Source of the DNA: Devosia riboflavina
Lineage (GTDB): Bacteria; Pseudomonadota; Alphaproteobacteria; Rhizobiales; Devosiaceae
Length of the DNA: 64,000 bases
Direction: 5' to 3'
Assembly: GCF_000743575.1 (NCBI RefSeq)
Contig: NZ_JQGC01000033.1
Coordinates: 62,001-126,000 of the forward strand
The notes beneath the pieces were generated by a model. The model worked only from the letters and a program-made list of their open reading frames with translations. It had not been told where the DNA came from and made no database searches. This document shows, piece by piece, positions 9,435 through 16,874 of this stretch (position 1 is its first letter; every line of letters starts with the position of its first letter). The position numbers and the translations under genes were made by a program.

Positions 9435-9752
9435 ATGATCATTTCGACGACACCGACGCTCGAGGGACACCAGATCCGGGAATATCTCGGCATCGCGACC
9501 GGCGAAGTCATCGTTGGCGCCAATATTTTCAAGGACCTCTTCGCCGGCATCCGCGACATCGTCGGCGGCCGTGCCGGGGCCTATGAATCCACCCTGCGCG
9601 ATGCGCGCCGCGAGGCCTTTGCCGAACTCGAAAACGAAGCCAAGCGCCTCGGCGCCAATGCCGTCGTCGGCGTCGATATCGATTATGAGGTGGTCGGCCA
9701 GGGCGGCTCGATGCTCATGGTGTCTGTCTCCGGCACCGCCGTACTTATCTGA
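9435..9752 (+). CDS. YbjQ family (UPF0145) heavy-metal-binding-domain protein
   Basis: A 105-residue protein matching YbjQ almost end to end: an ISTTPTLEG opening, GANIFKDLFAGIRDIVGGRAGAYE, and a closing GSMLMVSVSGTAV strand. The family forms pentameric cytoplasmic assemblies whose role is unsettled. The start at 9435 is chosen because GGAGG lies eight bases upstream and it gives the family's usual N-terminus; an upstream in-frame ATG at 9420 would add five residues. It sits 32 bases downstream of uvrD and may be co-transcribed. Confidence 0.88.
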   Translation: MIISTTPTLEGHQIREYLGIATGEVIVGANIFKDLFAGIRDIVGGRAGAYESTLRDARREAFAELENEAKRLGANAVVGVDIDYEVVGQGGSMLMVSVSGTAVLI

Positions 9753-9822
9753 TAGCCAAACTCAATTAACCACCTGCGTTCACGCCTTGTCAGAACCACT
9801 CGTGCTTTGATGAGCACAGTGC

Positions 9823-11580
9823 GTGGGGTCCGTCGTGTTCAGAATACAGCACCTGCAATGGATGGGGATCGCGGCGGCGGCCATTGGCTGCCTGCTGCTG
9901 GGCGGCACCGCGGTTCTCACCAATCTGAATGACTATCAGCGCCATAGCCATGGCGCCTACGAACTCGAACGCTTCAGCGCCTTGCTCGAAGCGGTGAACG
10001 CCATTTCCTCGGAACGCGGACCGGCCAACTCGGCCATGGGCGCGACCGACGAAGACGCCGCCGCCCGCCGCGCCGAACTGGCCGCCAAGCGCGCAGAGAC
10101 CGATGCCGCCGTGGGCCGCATGGAAGCGGTGTTCGAGGGAACGCTCGTTGACGACGAATGCGGCGCGGCGCGAGCGCGCCTGCATGCCGACCTCGCCAAT
10201 GGCCGCCAGAAGGTGGACTTTGCCGCCAATACGAGCTTTGCCGAGCGCGACCCGCGCGAAATTGCCCGGGGCATCCTGGCCATGTTTACCGCGGCCGACG
10301 CCGCAACAACGCTACGCGATCTCGTCAGCGGCCACATCATGGTCGAGACGCCGAGCCTTGCCGGTGAACTGATGCTCGCCAACAGCGCCAGCACCCTGCG
10401 CGATCAGGAAGGCCGGCTCGGTTCCTTCGTCGTCATGGCCCTCGTGGCGCCACCGGAGCGGGATCCGATGTATCTGCAGCGGATGCAGGCGACCGACGGC
10501 ATTATCCGCAGCGTCTGGTCCACCAGCGTGAGCCAGGCGGACAAGCTGCTGCCAGATCCCGAGATCGCCGACTTGGTCAAGGCGGTGCAGCACGATTTCT
10601 TTGATGGCGCGCTCCTCCTGGCGCTCGACGCGGCGGAGAACCATACCGCCTACAACTCGCTCTCCCCCGCGGCGCTGACGGCGGACTATGTTCCCGGCAT
10701 GCGCAGTTCGGAACTGTTGCGGACGGCCGTCGTCACCCATTCGGTCGCGGCCATGCATCGCAATGCCGAAAATTCATTGAAGGCACTGGTGAGTGCGGCA
10801 CTGCTGACCGGGGGTATCCTGGCGGTGCTGGTGATCGTTGCCGTTGTCTTCCGGCGGACGCTGTTTTCGCCGTTGATGCGTCTTCATGACGAGGTGCTGG
10901 CGCTGGCCGGCGGAGATCACAGCCGGCCGGAGCTGCCGCAGGGCATGGCGCGTGAAGTCGGTAACATCTTCAGCGGCCTCGATGTTTTGCGTCAGAACCT
11001 GACGGAAAAGCGCGTTCTCGAAGAGGAGCAGCGCCGTCTCAATCGTCGTCTGCGCCGGTTGGCCGAGACCGATACGCTGACGGGCCTGCTCAACCGCCGC
11101 GCGCTCCTGAGCCGCGTCGGCGCCATGTTCCGCCGCGCCGACCGGATCGGGGAATCCCTCGCGGTCGTGCTGTTCGACATCGACCATTTCAAGGTGGTCA
11201 ACGATACCCATGGCCATGCCGTGGGCGACGAAGTGCTTTCGGGGGTGGCGCGGCTGATGGACGGCGCGCTGCGGACCGGTGACACATTGGCGCGCATTGG
11301 TGGCGAGGAATTTGTCCTCATCCTGCGCCGGGCCGACGACATTACCGCCTATAACCTTTTGGAACGCCTGCGCATTTTGCTGTGCGAGACGGCGGTTCAG
11401 AGCAAGCTGGATCTGAAGGTCACGGCGAGCTTCGGCGTCGCCATGCGGCCCGCCGGCTCGGCGCAGGACTGGGACGACATCTTCTCGCTCGCCGATCAGC
11501 GGCTCTATATGGCCAAGGGCGCGGGTCGCAACTGCATCGTCACCGAGGGCTTTTCGCCCCAGACGCGCCAGCGCGCCTGA
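9823..11580 (+). CDS. Membrane diguanylate cyclase with periplasmic sensor region
   Basis: A 585-residue protein. A transmembrane helix at about residues 9-28 is followed by a roughly 290-residue, mainly helical periplasmic region. A second transmembrane helix lies near 325-348, then a HAMP-like linker (LFSPLMRLHDEVLALAGGDHSRPELPQ) and coiled coil, then a GGDEF domain (about 415-580). The active site is GGEEF at 493-497 and an RxxD inhibitory site (RTGD, 484-487) is intact. It should therefore make c-di-GMP with product feedback inhibition. The periplasmic part matches no sensor family I can name. The start is a GTG and another GTG lies 12 bases on, so the exact N-terminus is uncertain. Confidence 0.9.
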   Translation: MGSVVFRIQHLQWMGIAAAAIGCLLLGGTAVLTNLNDYQRHSHGAYELERFSALLEAVNAISSERGPANSAMGATDEDAAARRAELAAKRAETDAAVGRMEAVFEGTLVDDECGAARARLHADLANGRQKVDFAANTSFAERDPREIARGILAMFTAADAATTLRDLVSGHIMVETPSLAGELMLANSASTLRDQEGRLGSFVVMALVAPPERDPMYLQRMQATDGIIRSVWSTSVSQADKLLPDPEIADLVKAVQHDFFDGALLLALDAAENHTAYNSLSPAALTADYVPGMRSSELLRTAVVTHSVAAMHRNAENSLKALVSAALLTGGILAVLVIVAVVFRRTLFSPLMRLHDEVLALAGGDHSRPELPQGMAREVGNIFSGLDVLRQNLTEKRVLEEEQRRLNRRLRRLAETDTLTGLLNRRALLSRVGAMFRRADRIGESLAVVLFDIDHFKVVNDTHGHAVGDEVLSGVARLMDGALRTGDTLARIGGEEFVLILRRADDITAYNLLERLRILLCETAVQSKLDLKVTASFGVAMRPAGSAQDWDDIFSLADQRLYMAKGAGRNCIVTEGFSPQTRQRA

Positions 11581-11677
11581 AGTCATTTCCCTGATAAATC
11601 AAAGTGATATGGCACGGCATTGACTCGCCGCGCCACCTGCCGCAACTAGGGCGGCAAATAACCCGGGATTACCTGCC

Positions 11678-12547
11678 ATGTCCGTCGACCAGCTTTCCGC
11701 GACCCTCACCAAGGAACAGGCCTATGCCCTGGTCGATGCCGTCATGGAGCGCGACGATCTGGCCCTGACTGCCTCGGCGCATGAGATCGAGGAGACGGGC
11801 GAATGGGTGTTTGAAGCCACCTGCGACAGCCCTCCCAATATTGATGCCTTCAATGAACTCGCGAGCCAAGTGCTTGGCGGTGCTGTGGATTTCTCCGTCG
11901 AGGAAATCGACATGGAGATCAACTGGGTCGCCAAGTCGCTCGAAGGTCTGGCGCCGGTGATCGCGGGCGGCTTTTATGTTTATGGCAGCCACGAGACCGG
12001 GCCGATCCCCGAGGGTCTGACGCCGATGAAAATCGATGCGGCTCAGGCCTTTGGCACCGGGCATCACGAGACAACGACGGGTTGCCTCGAAGCCATCGAA
12101 ATGTTGCTGGCCAAGACGACGCCGAAGACAGTCATCGATATCGGCACCGGAACGGGTGTGTTAGCGATTGCGGTGGCGAAGCGCCTGGGCGGCAAGATTC
12201 TGGCGACGGATATCGACCCCATCGCGGTGACGACGACCATTGAAAATGCTCAGGAAAATGGCGTTGGCGAGAATATCGACTCGATCGAGGCGACGGGACT
12301 GGACCATCCCGAAATCGCGGCGCGGGCGCCCTATGATCTGATCGTCGCGAACATTCTTGCTGGGCCGCTGACCGAGCTGGCGCCGGGTATGGGCGGGATC
12401 GCTCAGTCTGGCGGCACGGCGATTCTGTCGGGGATTCTCAACACCCAGGCCGATGGCGTCATCGCCGCCTATGAACTGGCCGGCTTCCGGCTGGTGGACC
12501 ACCTCAAGCGCAAGGACTGGACAACGCTGGTGCTCGAAAAGCGCTGA
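11678..12547 (+). CDS. prmA: Ribosomal protein L11 methyltransferase
   Basis: A 289-residue PrmA: an N-terminal substrate-recognition domain (1-100), then AQAFGTGHHETT (about 123-133) and the SAM-binding DIGTGTG motif (154-160), with the catalytic-fold motif VANILAGPL further on. It trimethylates ribosomal protein L11 in the cytoplasm using S-adenosylmethionine. A strong GC hairpin followed by a T-rich stretch lies just past the stop. An aminopeptidase P gene lies next but one on the same strand, with two tiny minus-strand genes between. Confidence 0.93.
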   Translation: MSVDQLSATLTKEQAYALVDAVMERDDLALTASAHEIEETGEWVFEATCDSPPNIDAFNELASQVLGGAVDFSVEEIDMEINWVAKSLEGLAPVIAGGFYVYGSHETGPIPEGLTPMKIDAAQAFGTGHHETTTGCLEAIEMLLAKTTPKTVIDIGTGTGVLAIAVAKRLGGKILATDIDPIAVTTTIENAQENGVGENIDSIEATGLDHPEIAARAPYDLIVANILAGPLTELAPGMGGIAQSGGTAILSGILNTQADGVIAAYELAGFRLVDHLKRKDWTTLVLEKR

Positions 12548-12572
12548 CTTCGTTAGCAGACTGGTAGCATCG

Positions 12573-12592
12573 AGGGGCGCGCGAGCGCCCCT
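12573..12592 (+). terminator. Rho-independent terminator of prmA
   Basis: An 8-bp stem AGGGGCGC / GCGCCCCT with a GCGA loop is followed by TTCGTT on the plus strand, 26 bases after the prmA stop codon. Confidence 0.75.
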
Positions 12593-12621
12593 TTCGTTAT
12601 GGATCTGCTACCCCCAAAAGC

Positions 12622-12648
12622 AAAATCCCCGAAGCAGGCTTCGGGGAT
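12622..12648 (-). terminator. Rho-independent terminator of the small-protein gene
   Basis: A perfect 10-bp stem (ATCCCCGAAG / CTTCGGGGAT, four-base loop) is followed on the minus strand by TTTTGCTTTTG, 33 bases beyond the stop of the 43-residue gene. It supports that short frame being a real transcribed gene. Confidence 0.75.
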
Positions 12649-12680
12649 CGTCGGATCGTCAACAGGTAACTAGCTGCCGC

Positions 12681-12812
12681 TTAGGGGCGCTTGGTTACGG
12701 CGCCGATCAGCTGGTGCTGCATGCGGTAGCTGACCTGGCGAGACGCTTCGCGACCACGAGCGTCAATCAGACCACCCAGTGCGTTGCGGAAACCGTTCTT
12801 GCTCTCAGTCAT
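12681..12812 (-). CDS. Small conserved-type protein of 43 residues (paralogue 1)
   Basis: A short frame starting MTESKNGFRNALGGLIDARG and ending HQLIGAVTKRP; basic, soluble, probably one or two helices, with no signal peptide. It has GGAG six bases before the ATG and an excellent terminator after the stop. It shares a pattern with the next gene: aromatic, R-[AL]-L, acidic, R-x-R-x-A, R-x-V/Y. The two are therefore probably tandem duplicates, possibly on one transcript (118 bases apart). I do not recognise the family. Such short basic proteins between prmA and pepP could be ribosome- or RNA-associated, but that is only a guess. Confidence 0.7.
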   Translation of the reverse strand: MTESKNGFRNALGGLIDARGREASRQVSYRMQHQLIGAVTKRP

Positions 12813-12930
12813 CTTTTACTCCATGCGACGTAGGTCTATTGCCTAGCGTCGAGTTGGGTTTTACCTATTTTCTCAGCCCTGCGTTAGAGGTTTAGCGACA
12901 GACCAGCCATGCCACTCGTGCAAGGCGCAG

Positions 12931-13065
12931 TTAACGCTTGTTCACTTTCGATTCAGACCGCATGTGATCGCGCGCATACTGCGCGACATAACGTTCGGCC
13001 TGACGGGTGCGGCCTTCGACCAGAGCGTTGAGGGCGCGCTGGAAGAAATTACTCTCTTTGCTCAT
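12931..13065 (-). CDS. Small conserved-type protein of 44 residues (paralogue 2)
   Basis: Begins MSKESNFFQRALNALVEGRT and continues RQAERYVAQYARDH to a basic tail ending SKVNKR. AGGAG lies about eight bases before this ATG. Longer frames reading upstream into a low-complexity arginine stretch are not supported. It is paralogous to the 43-residue protein downstream. A lone amphipathic helix of about 25 residues rich in Arg, Ala and Tyr is the main predicted element. It is divergent from the aminopeptidase gene, with about 95 bases between the starts. Function unknown. Confidence 0.72.
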   Translation of the reverse strand: MSKESNFFQRALNALVEGRTRQAERYVAQYARDHMRSESKVNKR

Positions 13066-13160
13066 TTTTCGTCTCCTGGTTCCGCACAATAAGATAGGTT
13101 CCCCGGGCGCTTTCACCAGCGCAGGAACCACAAGCCAGCCATGACGGCGACGCAGTCGGG

Positions 13161-14987
13161 ATGACATTCATGACCACCTCCCCCTTCCCTCCCGCAAAAT
13201 TCCAGAGCTTTGAGGAAAAGTCCGACCCGAGCCAGGTGGCCCCGCGTCTGGCGGCGCTACGCAAGGCGATGAAGGCGGCCGGCGTAGACTATTTCCTCGT
13301 ACCGCGCGCCGACGCGCATCGCGGCGAATCTGTCCCCGCAAGCGAGGCGCGCCTTGCTTATGTGACGGGCTTTACCGGTTCGGCCGGGCTGGCGCTGGTT
13401 GGCCTCAAGGATGCACACCTTTTCATCGACAGCCGCTACACGCTGCAGGCGCCGGCGCAGACGGACACCGCGCTGGTGGATGTGCACGAGGTGACAAGCC
13501 TGGCGATCGATGCAAAGCCCTATGTGAAGAAGGACACGGTCGTTGCCTATGATCCCTGGCTGCATACGCCGGGCGAGGTGCGCGACCTGACCGAGAAACT
13601 CAAGGGTCATGCCAAGGTTGTCGCCCATGACAATCTCGTCGACAGCGTCTGGAGCGATCGCCCGGCGCCGCCGGCCGGCGCCATCGAAATTCTCGGTCAC
13701 AACCGAGCGGGCCAGACGGCCGAGGACAAGATCGAGCAGTTGCAGCAGACGCTCGGCGCGGATGGGGCCGATGCGGTGGTTTTCACCCTGCCCGAATCCA
13801 TTTGCTGGCTGTTCAATATTCGCGGCCGCGACGTGCCGAACACGCCTTTCGTGCTCGGCTTTGCGGTCGTGCCGCAAAAGGGCAAGCCGACGCTTTTCCT
13901 CGATCCGGCCAAGGTGACGCCGGAACTGGAAACGGCGCTCGATGGCGTCGCCAAGATCGAAGCGGCGAAGAAGCTGACCAAGGCGCTGGAAAAGCTGGGC
14001 AAGAACGCTAGGGCCGTGCTGGTCGACCCCGCTAGCGCGCCGATCGCCATTGCCGAGACGCTGACCGGAGCCGGCGCAAAGCTCATCGAAAAGCGCGATC
14101 CGGTGTTGCTACCAAAATCGCGGAAGAATGAAGCAGAACTGGCCGGGATGCGCGAGGCGCATCGGCTCGATGGCGTGGCGCTGGCAAAGTTTCTGAGTTG
14201 GTTCGACAAAGAAGCGCCGAAGGGCGAGCTGACCGAGATCGGCATCGTCACGGCGCTCGAAGCCTTCCGCCGCGAGGAAGAAAGCTGTGTCGACGCCAGT
14301 TTCGATACGATTTCGGGCGCCGGGCCGAATGGCGCCATCGTGCATTATCGCGTTTCGACCAAGACCGACCGCAAGCTCAACGCCGGCGAAATCATGCTGG
14401 TCGATAGCGGCGCGCAATATCTCTCGGGCACGACGGACATTACCCGGACGCTGGCCACTGGCGAGGCGACGGCCGAGCAGAAGGACCGCTATACGCGCGT
14501 ACTGAAGGGCATGATCGCCATTTCGATGGCGCGTTTTCCGAAGGGCACCAGCGGCGCGCAGATCGACGTGCTGGCACGGCAATTCCTCTGGGCCGATGGC
14601 GTCACCTACAATCACGGCACCGGCCATGGCGTGGGCGCCTATCTCGGCGTGCATGAAGGCCCGATCGGCATCGCGCCGCGCTATCCGCTGCCGCTGGAAG
14701 TGGGCAATGTGATTTCCAATGAGCCGGGTTTTTACAAGGCCGGCGAATATGGCATCCGCATCGAGAACCTGGTGGTGGTGAAAGAGGCCGAGGGTTTTGC
14801 GGGCTATCTGGAATTCGAAACGCTGACGCTGGCGCCGATCGACGTCAGGTTGATCGACAAGGGACTGCTCACCGAGGCGGAGCTTGGCTGGCTCAATGCC
14901 TTCCACAAGCGGGTTTGGGACGAGATCGGGCCGAAGGTTTCGGGGGACGTGAAGGCCTGGCTTGAGGGGGCTACGGCGGCGATTTAG
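13161..14987 (+). CDS. pepP: Xaa-Pro aminopeptidase (M24B family)
   Basis: A 608-residue, three-domain aminopeptidase P of the long eukaryote-like type: two creatinase-like N-terminal domains (about 25-320) and a catalytic pita-bread domain (about 330-550). Metal ligands are visible in MLVDSGAQYLSGTTDITRT (two Asp), YNHGTGHGVGAYLGVHE (His), NVISNEPGFYKAGEYGIRIENL (Glu) and a final Glu in the GYLEFETLT segment. It removes N-terminal residues before proline in the cytoplasm, with Mn or similar ions. A second in-frame ATG at 13170 is an equally possible start. A GC-rich repeat follows the stop. Confidence 0.92.
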   Translation: MTFMTTSPFPPAKFQSFEEKSDPSQVAPRLAALRKAMKAAGVDYFLVPRADAHRGESVPASEARLAYVTGFTGSAGLALVGLKDAHLFIDSRYTLQAPAQTDTALVDVHEVTSLAIDAKPYVKKDTVVAYDPWLHTPGEVRDLTEKLKGHAKVVAHDNLVDSVWSDRPAPPAGAIEILGHNRAGQTAEDKIEQLQQTLGADGADAVVFTLPESICWLFNIRGRDVPNTPFVLGFAVVPQKGKPTLFLDPAKVTPELETALDGVAKIEAAKKLTKALEKLGKNARAVLVDPASAPIAIAETLTGAGAKLIEKRDPVLLPKSRKNEAELAGMREAHRLDGVALAKFLSWFDKEAPKGELTEIGIVTALEAFRREEESCVDASFDTISGAGPNGAIVHYRVSTKTDRKLNAGEIMLVDSGAQYLSGTTDITRTLATGEATAEQKDRYTRVLKGMIAISMARFPKGTSGAQIDVLARQFLWADGVTYNHGTGHGVGAYLGVHEGPIGIAPRYPLPLEVGNVISNEPGFYKAGEYGIRIENLVVVKEAEGFAGYLEFETLTLAPIDVRLIDKGLLTEAELGWLNAFHKRVWDEIGPKVSGDVKAWLEGATAAI

Positions 14988-15008
14988 GTACCCGCCCTAC
15001 CCCTCTTA

Positions 15009-15113
15009 CCCCCACCCTCATTCCCTCCCCACAAGGGGGAGGGAGGCGCAAGCCTCCAGCGTCCCGGTTCCATCGTCTCCCTCCCCCTTGTGGGGAGGGA
15101 TCAAGGGTGGGGG
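15009..15113. repeat. C/G-rich intergenic palindromic repeat, family D copy 1
   Basis: About 105 bases bounded by the inverted ends CCCCCACCCT and AGGGTGGGGG. It contains an inner inverted pair, CTCCCCACAAGGGGGAG and CTCCCCCTTGTGGGGAG. A related copy lies between murF and murE (40063-40164). It can fold into a long hairpin and might also terminate the aminopeptidase transcript. Confidence 0.7.
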
Positions 15114-15134
15114 ACCCGGCGCGTGGCAAAGCCC

Positions 15135-15626
15135 TCACATCGCATAGGGATCAGCCGCCAGAGCCCAGCTCAATAGCCATGGCACGTCGCTGCCCATCGA
15201 GGCGACGTCGTCGACTTTCCAACTGCCGTCTTCTTCCACCAGCGAAATGGCCAGGAGCCGCGGCTGGTCGAAATTGTGATAGGTAACTGTCACCACGGCA
15301 CGGTCATCGAGGCGCGCCGGTTCGCCGACCCTGAGATCGAACAGCAGCGCATTGGTATCGGGCAGGAACGGATTGAAGGTCGGGTCGGCGACCGGATCGA
15401 GTTCGGAGCCCGCGGTCTTGGTGACATGGGCGCTTTCTTCGGCGAGCTGGGCAATGCCCTTGAGCCGGGCCGAATAATGCACGGTGGGATCGCCATGCGG
15501 CGCGCCGGGTCGATAGCCGTCATAAATGGCCTGCACCAGCGCCTTGGGATCGGAATAGGTCTCTGCGGCCAAAGCCGGGGCCAGCGGCATGGCCAGCAGG
15601 ACCAGAGCGAGAATCGCTGATTTCAT
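15135..15626 (-). CDS. Secreted protein, DUF3828-like (paralogue A)
   Basis: A 163-residue protein with a clear signal peptide (MKSAILALVLLAMPLAPALA) and no other membrane segment. The mature part opens YSDPKALVQAIYDGY and later has DPTFNPFLPDTNALL, a VVTVTYHNFDQPRLL strand and a GSWKVDDV motif. This order of motifs is shared with the next two upstream proteins and resembles DUF3828/NTF2-like periplasmic domains; that family name is my best guess. It is the last gene of a run starting at ligA, but 247 bases with a repeat separate it from its paralogue. Function unknown. Confidence 0.75.
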   Translation of the reverse strand: MKSAILALVLLAMPLAPALAAETYSDPKALVQAIYDGYRPGAPHGDPTVHYSARLKGIAQLAEESAHVTKTAGSELDPVADPTFNPFLPDTNALLFDLRVGEPARLDDRAVVTVTYHNFDQPRLLAISLVEEDGSWKVDDVASMGSDVPWLLSWALAADPYAM

Positions 15627-15770
15627 CGTGCCCTCATTGCAAGTTGGGGCACACGATCGCGATGAGGCTGGGCCGAATTGCGGCTGCGGGATTAATTCTT
15701 GGACAGGATGGTGGGATCGAGGAAGACGTCACCCGCTAAGCAGAGACCTGAATATTTCGCTACCTCAGAT

Positions 15771-15859
15771 CGCCACCCTCGGGCTTGAACCGAGTGCTTC
15801 TTACTCGCGGTGACATTGCCAAGTGAAGTGTCCTCGGGTCAGGCCCGAGGATGACGTTC
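15771..15859. repeat. Bipartite palindromic intergenic repeat, family B copy 1
   Basis: Two hairpins joined by a short spacer. The second, TCCTCGGGTCAGGCCCGAGGA, with its left flank and a GATGACGTT end, matches the reverse complement of the element at 23683-23771 with about one mismatch over 44 bases. The first hairpin (ACCCTCGGGCTT...) is more diverged. Confidence 0.75.
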
Positions 15860-15873
15860 AGTGGGTGTTTCCT

Positions 15874-16341
15874 CTACTCCCAGCGCGTGGCTGCCTCCGC
15901 AAAAATCTCGCTGAGGCGATAGGTGAAGTCGGGGTTTTCGCCCGCCAAATCATTGATGCGCCAGCCGCCGTCTTCGAAGACCAGATCATAGGTGATGTGC
16001 CTGGGCTCGCCGAAATTGGTGAAGGTGACCTCCACCGTGGCAAAGCCCTCGCTCTCTTCCGGCTCGCCGATGACGAAATCGGCAAGGTCATAGTCCTGCC
16101 CGTCAATATAGGGATCGAAATCGAGCGCACCGATTTCGCCCTCGGGGGTGTTTTGCGCATCGGCCTCATAGAGCGCATTGAGCGCGGCCGTGCGGTAGTC
16201 GGATTCGAACTCGGGGAAATCGCCGGAGAAATAGGGCTCGTAAAAGGCTTCGAGCAGTTCCTGGGGCGTTGCATAGGGTTGGGCGAAGGCCGGAGCGGCG
16301 AGGGCCAGCAGCAGGGCAGGAATGAGGGTAAGGCGACGCAT
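15874..16341 (-). CDS. Secreted protein, DUF3828-like (paralogue B)
   Basis: A 155-residue protein from the ATG at 16341, giving a signal peptide MRRLTLIPALLLALAAPAFA; the frame extends further upstream but without a better start. The mature part is YATPQELLEAFYEPY, then GEIGALDFDPYIDGQDYDL, a TVEVTFTNFGEPRHI strand and GGWRINDLAG. The ALDFDPYIDGQD block is shared almost exactly with paralogue C. It is acidic and probably periplasmic. The gap to paralogue C is about 11 bases, so they are co-transcribed. The role is unknown; the NTF2-like fold suggests ligand binding or an accessory function rather than catalysis. Confidence 0.78.
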   Translation of the reverse strand: MRRLTLIPALLLALAAPAFAQPYATPQELLEAFYEPYFSGDFPEFESDYRTAALNALYEADAQNTPEGEIGALDFDPYIDGQDYDLADFVIGEPEESEGFATVEVTFTNFGEPRHITYDLVFEDGGWRINDLAGENPDFTYRLSEIFAEAATRWE

Positions 16342-16352
16342 CGGAAAAACTC

Positions 16353-16874
16353 CTATTGGACCAGAGGACTGGCCAGATATTCGGATAGGGGCCAACTGCC
16401 CTCGGAATCGCCATTGGGCAGCAGGATTTCATCGATCTTCCAGCCGCGGGCGGCGCCCTCATCGACCAATTGGAAAGTGATCGTATAGAGCGGATCGCCG
16501 GAGAGCAGGATATCGACATCGCCGATGGCGCGGCCGCCCTTCACCTTGGGATCGTGAATGACATAGGTCTGGCCGCCCGAATCCTGGCCATTGATGAAGG
16601 GCGAGAAATCGAGGGCGCCCATTTCGCTGCCGGCGGCAAAAAGCTTTTCGTCAGCCTCCTGGAGCAGCGTGCCGAGACGGGTGGAAAAGGATTCCACGTC
16701 GTCGAAACTGTCTTCGGGGTCGAACGTGCCGTTTGTATAGGCTTCTTCATAGCTTTCGATCTGCCCGTAAATCGCTTCGAGCAGAGCCTTGGGCTCGTCG
16801 AAGACGGGTATGGGTGCGGAGAAAGCCGGCAGCGCCAGGAGGGAGAGGCCGAGGAACGGTAGCGCGCGCAGCAT
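16353..16874 (-). CDS. Secreted protein, DUF3828-like (paralogue C)
   Basis: A 173-residue protein starting at the ATG at 16874, which overlaps the upstream gene's TGA (ATGA). The signal peptide is MLRALPFLGLSLLALPAFSA. The mature domain repeats the paralogue pattern: FDEPKALLEAIYGQI, an FSTRLGTLLQEADEKL helix, GALDFSPFINGQDSGGQTY, a GDPLYTITFQLVDEG strand and WKIDEILLPNGD. The stop/start overlap implies translational coupling to the 429-residue secreted protein. The longer frame reading upstream to 17069 is a shadow of that gene. Function unknown. Confidence 0.8.
   Translation of the reverse strand: MLRALPFLGLSLLALPAFSAPIPVFDEPKALLEAIYGQIESYEEAYTNGTFDPEDSFDDVESFSTRLGTLLQEADEKLFAAGSEMGALDFSPFINGQDSGGQTYVIHDPKVKGGRAIGDVDILLSGDPLYTITFQLVDEGAARGWKIDEILLPNGDSEGSWPLSEYLASPLVQ

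Noticed and set aside
13097..13129. GGTTCC/GGAACC hairpin between the small-protein gene and pepP
   Set aside because: Arms of six and five bases with an asymmetric bulge are not strong enough in this GC content to call a regulatory element.
15009..15113. CRISPR-like repeats
   Set aside because: The repeated units are inverted copies forming hairpins, not regularly spaced direct repeats, and no cas gene is present.
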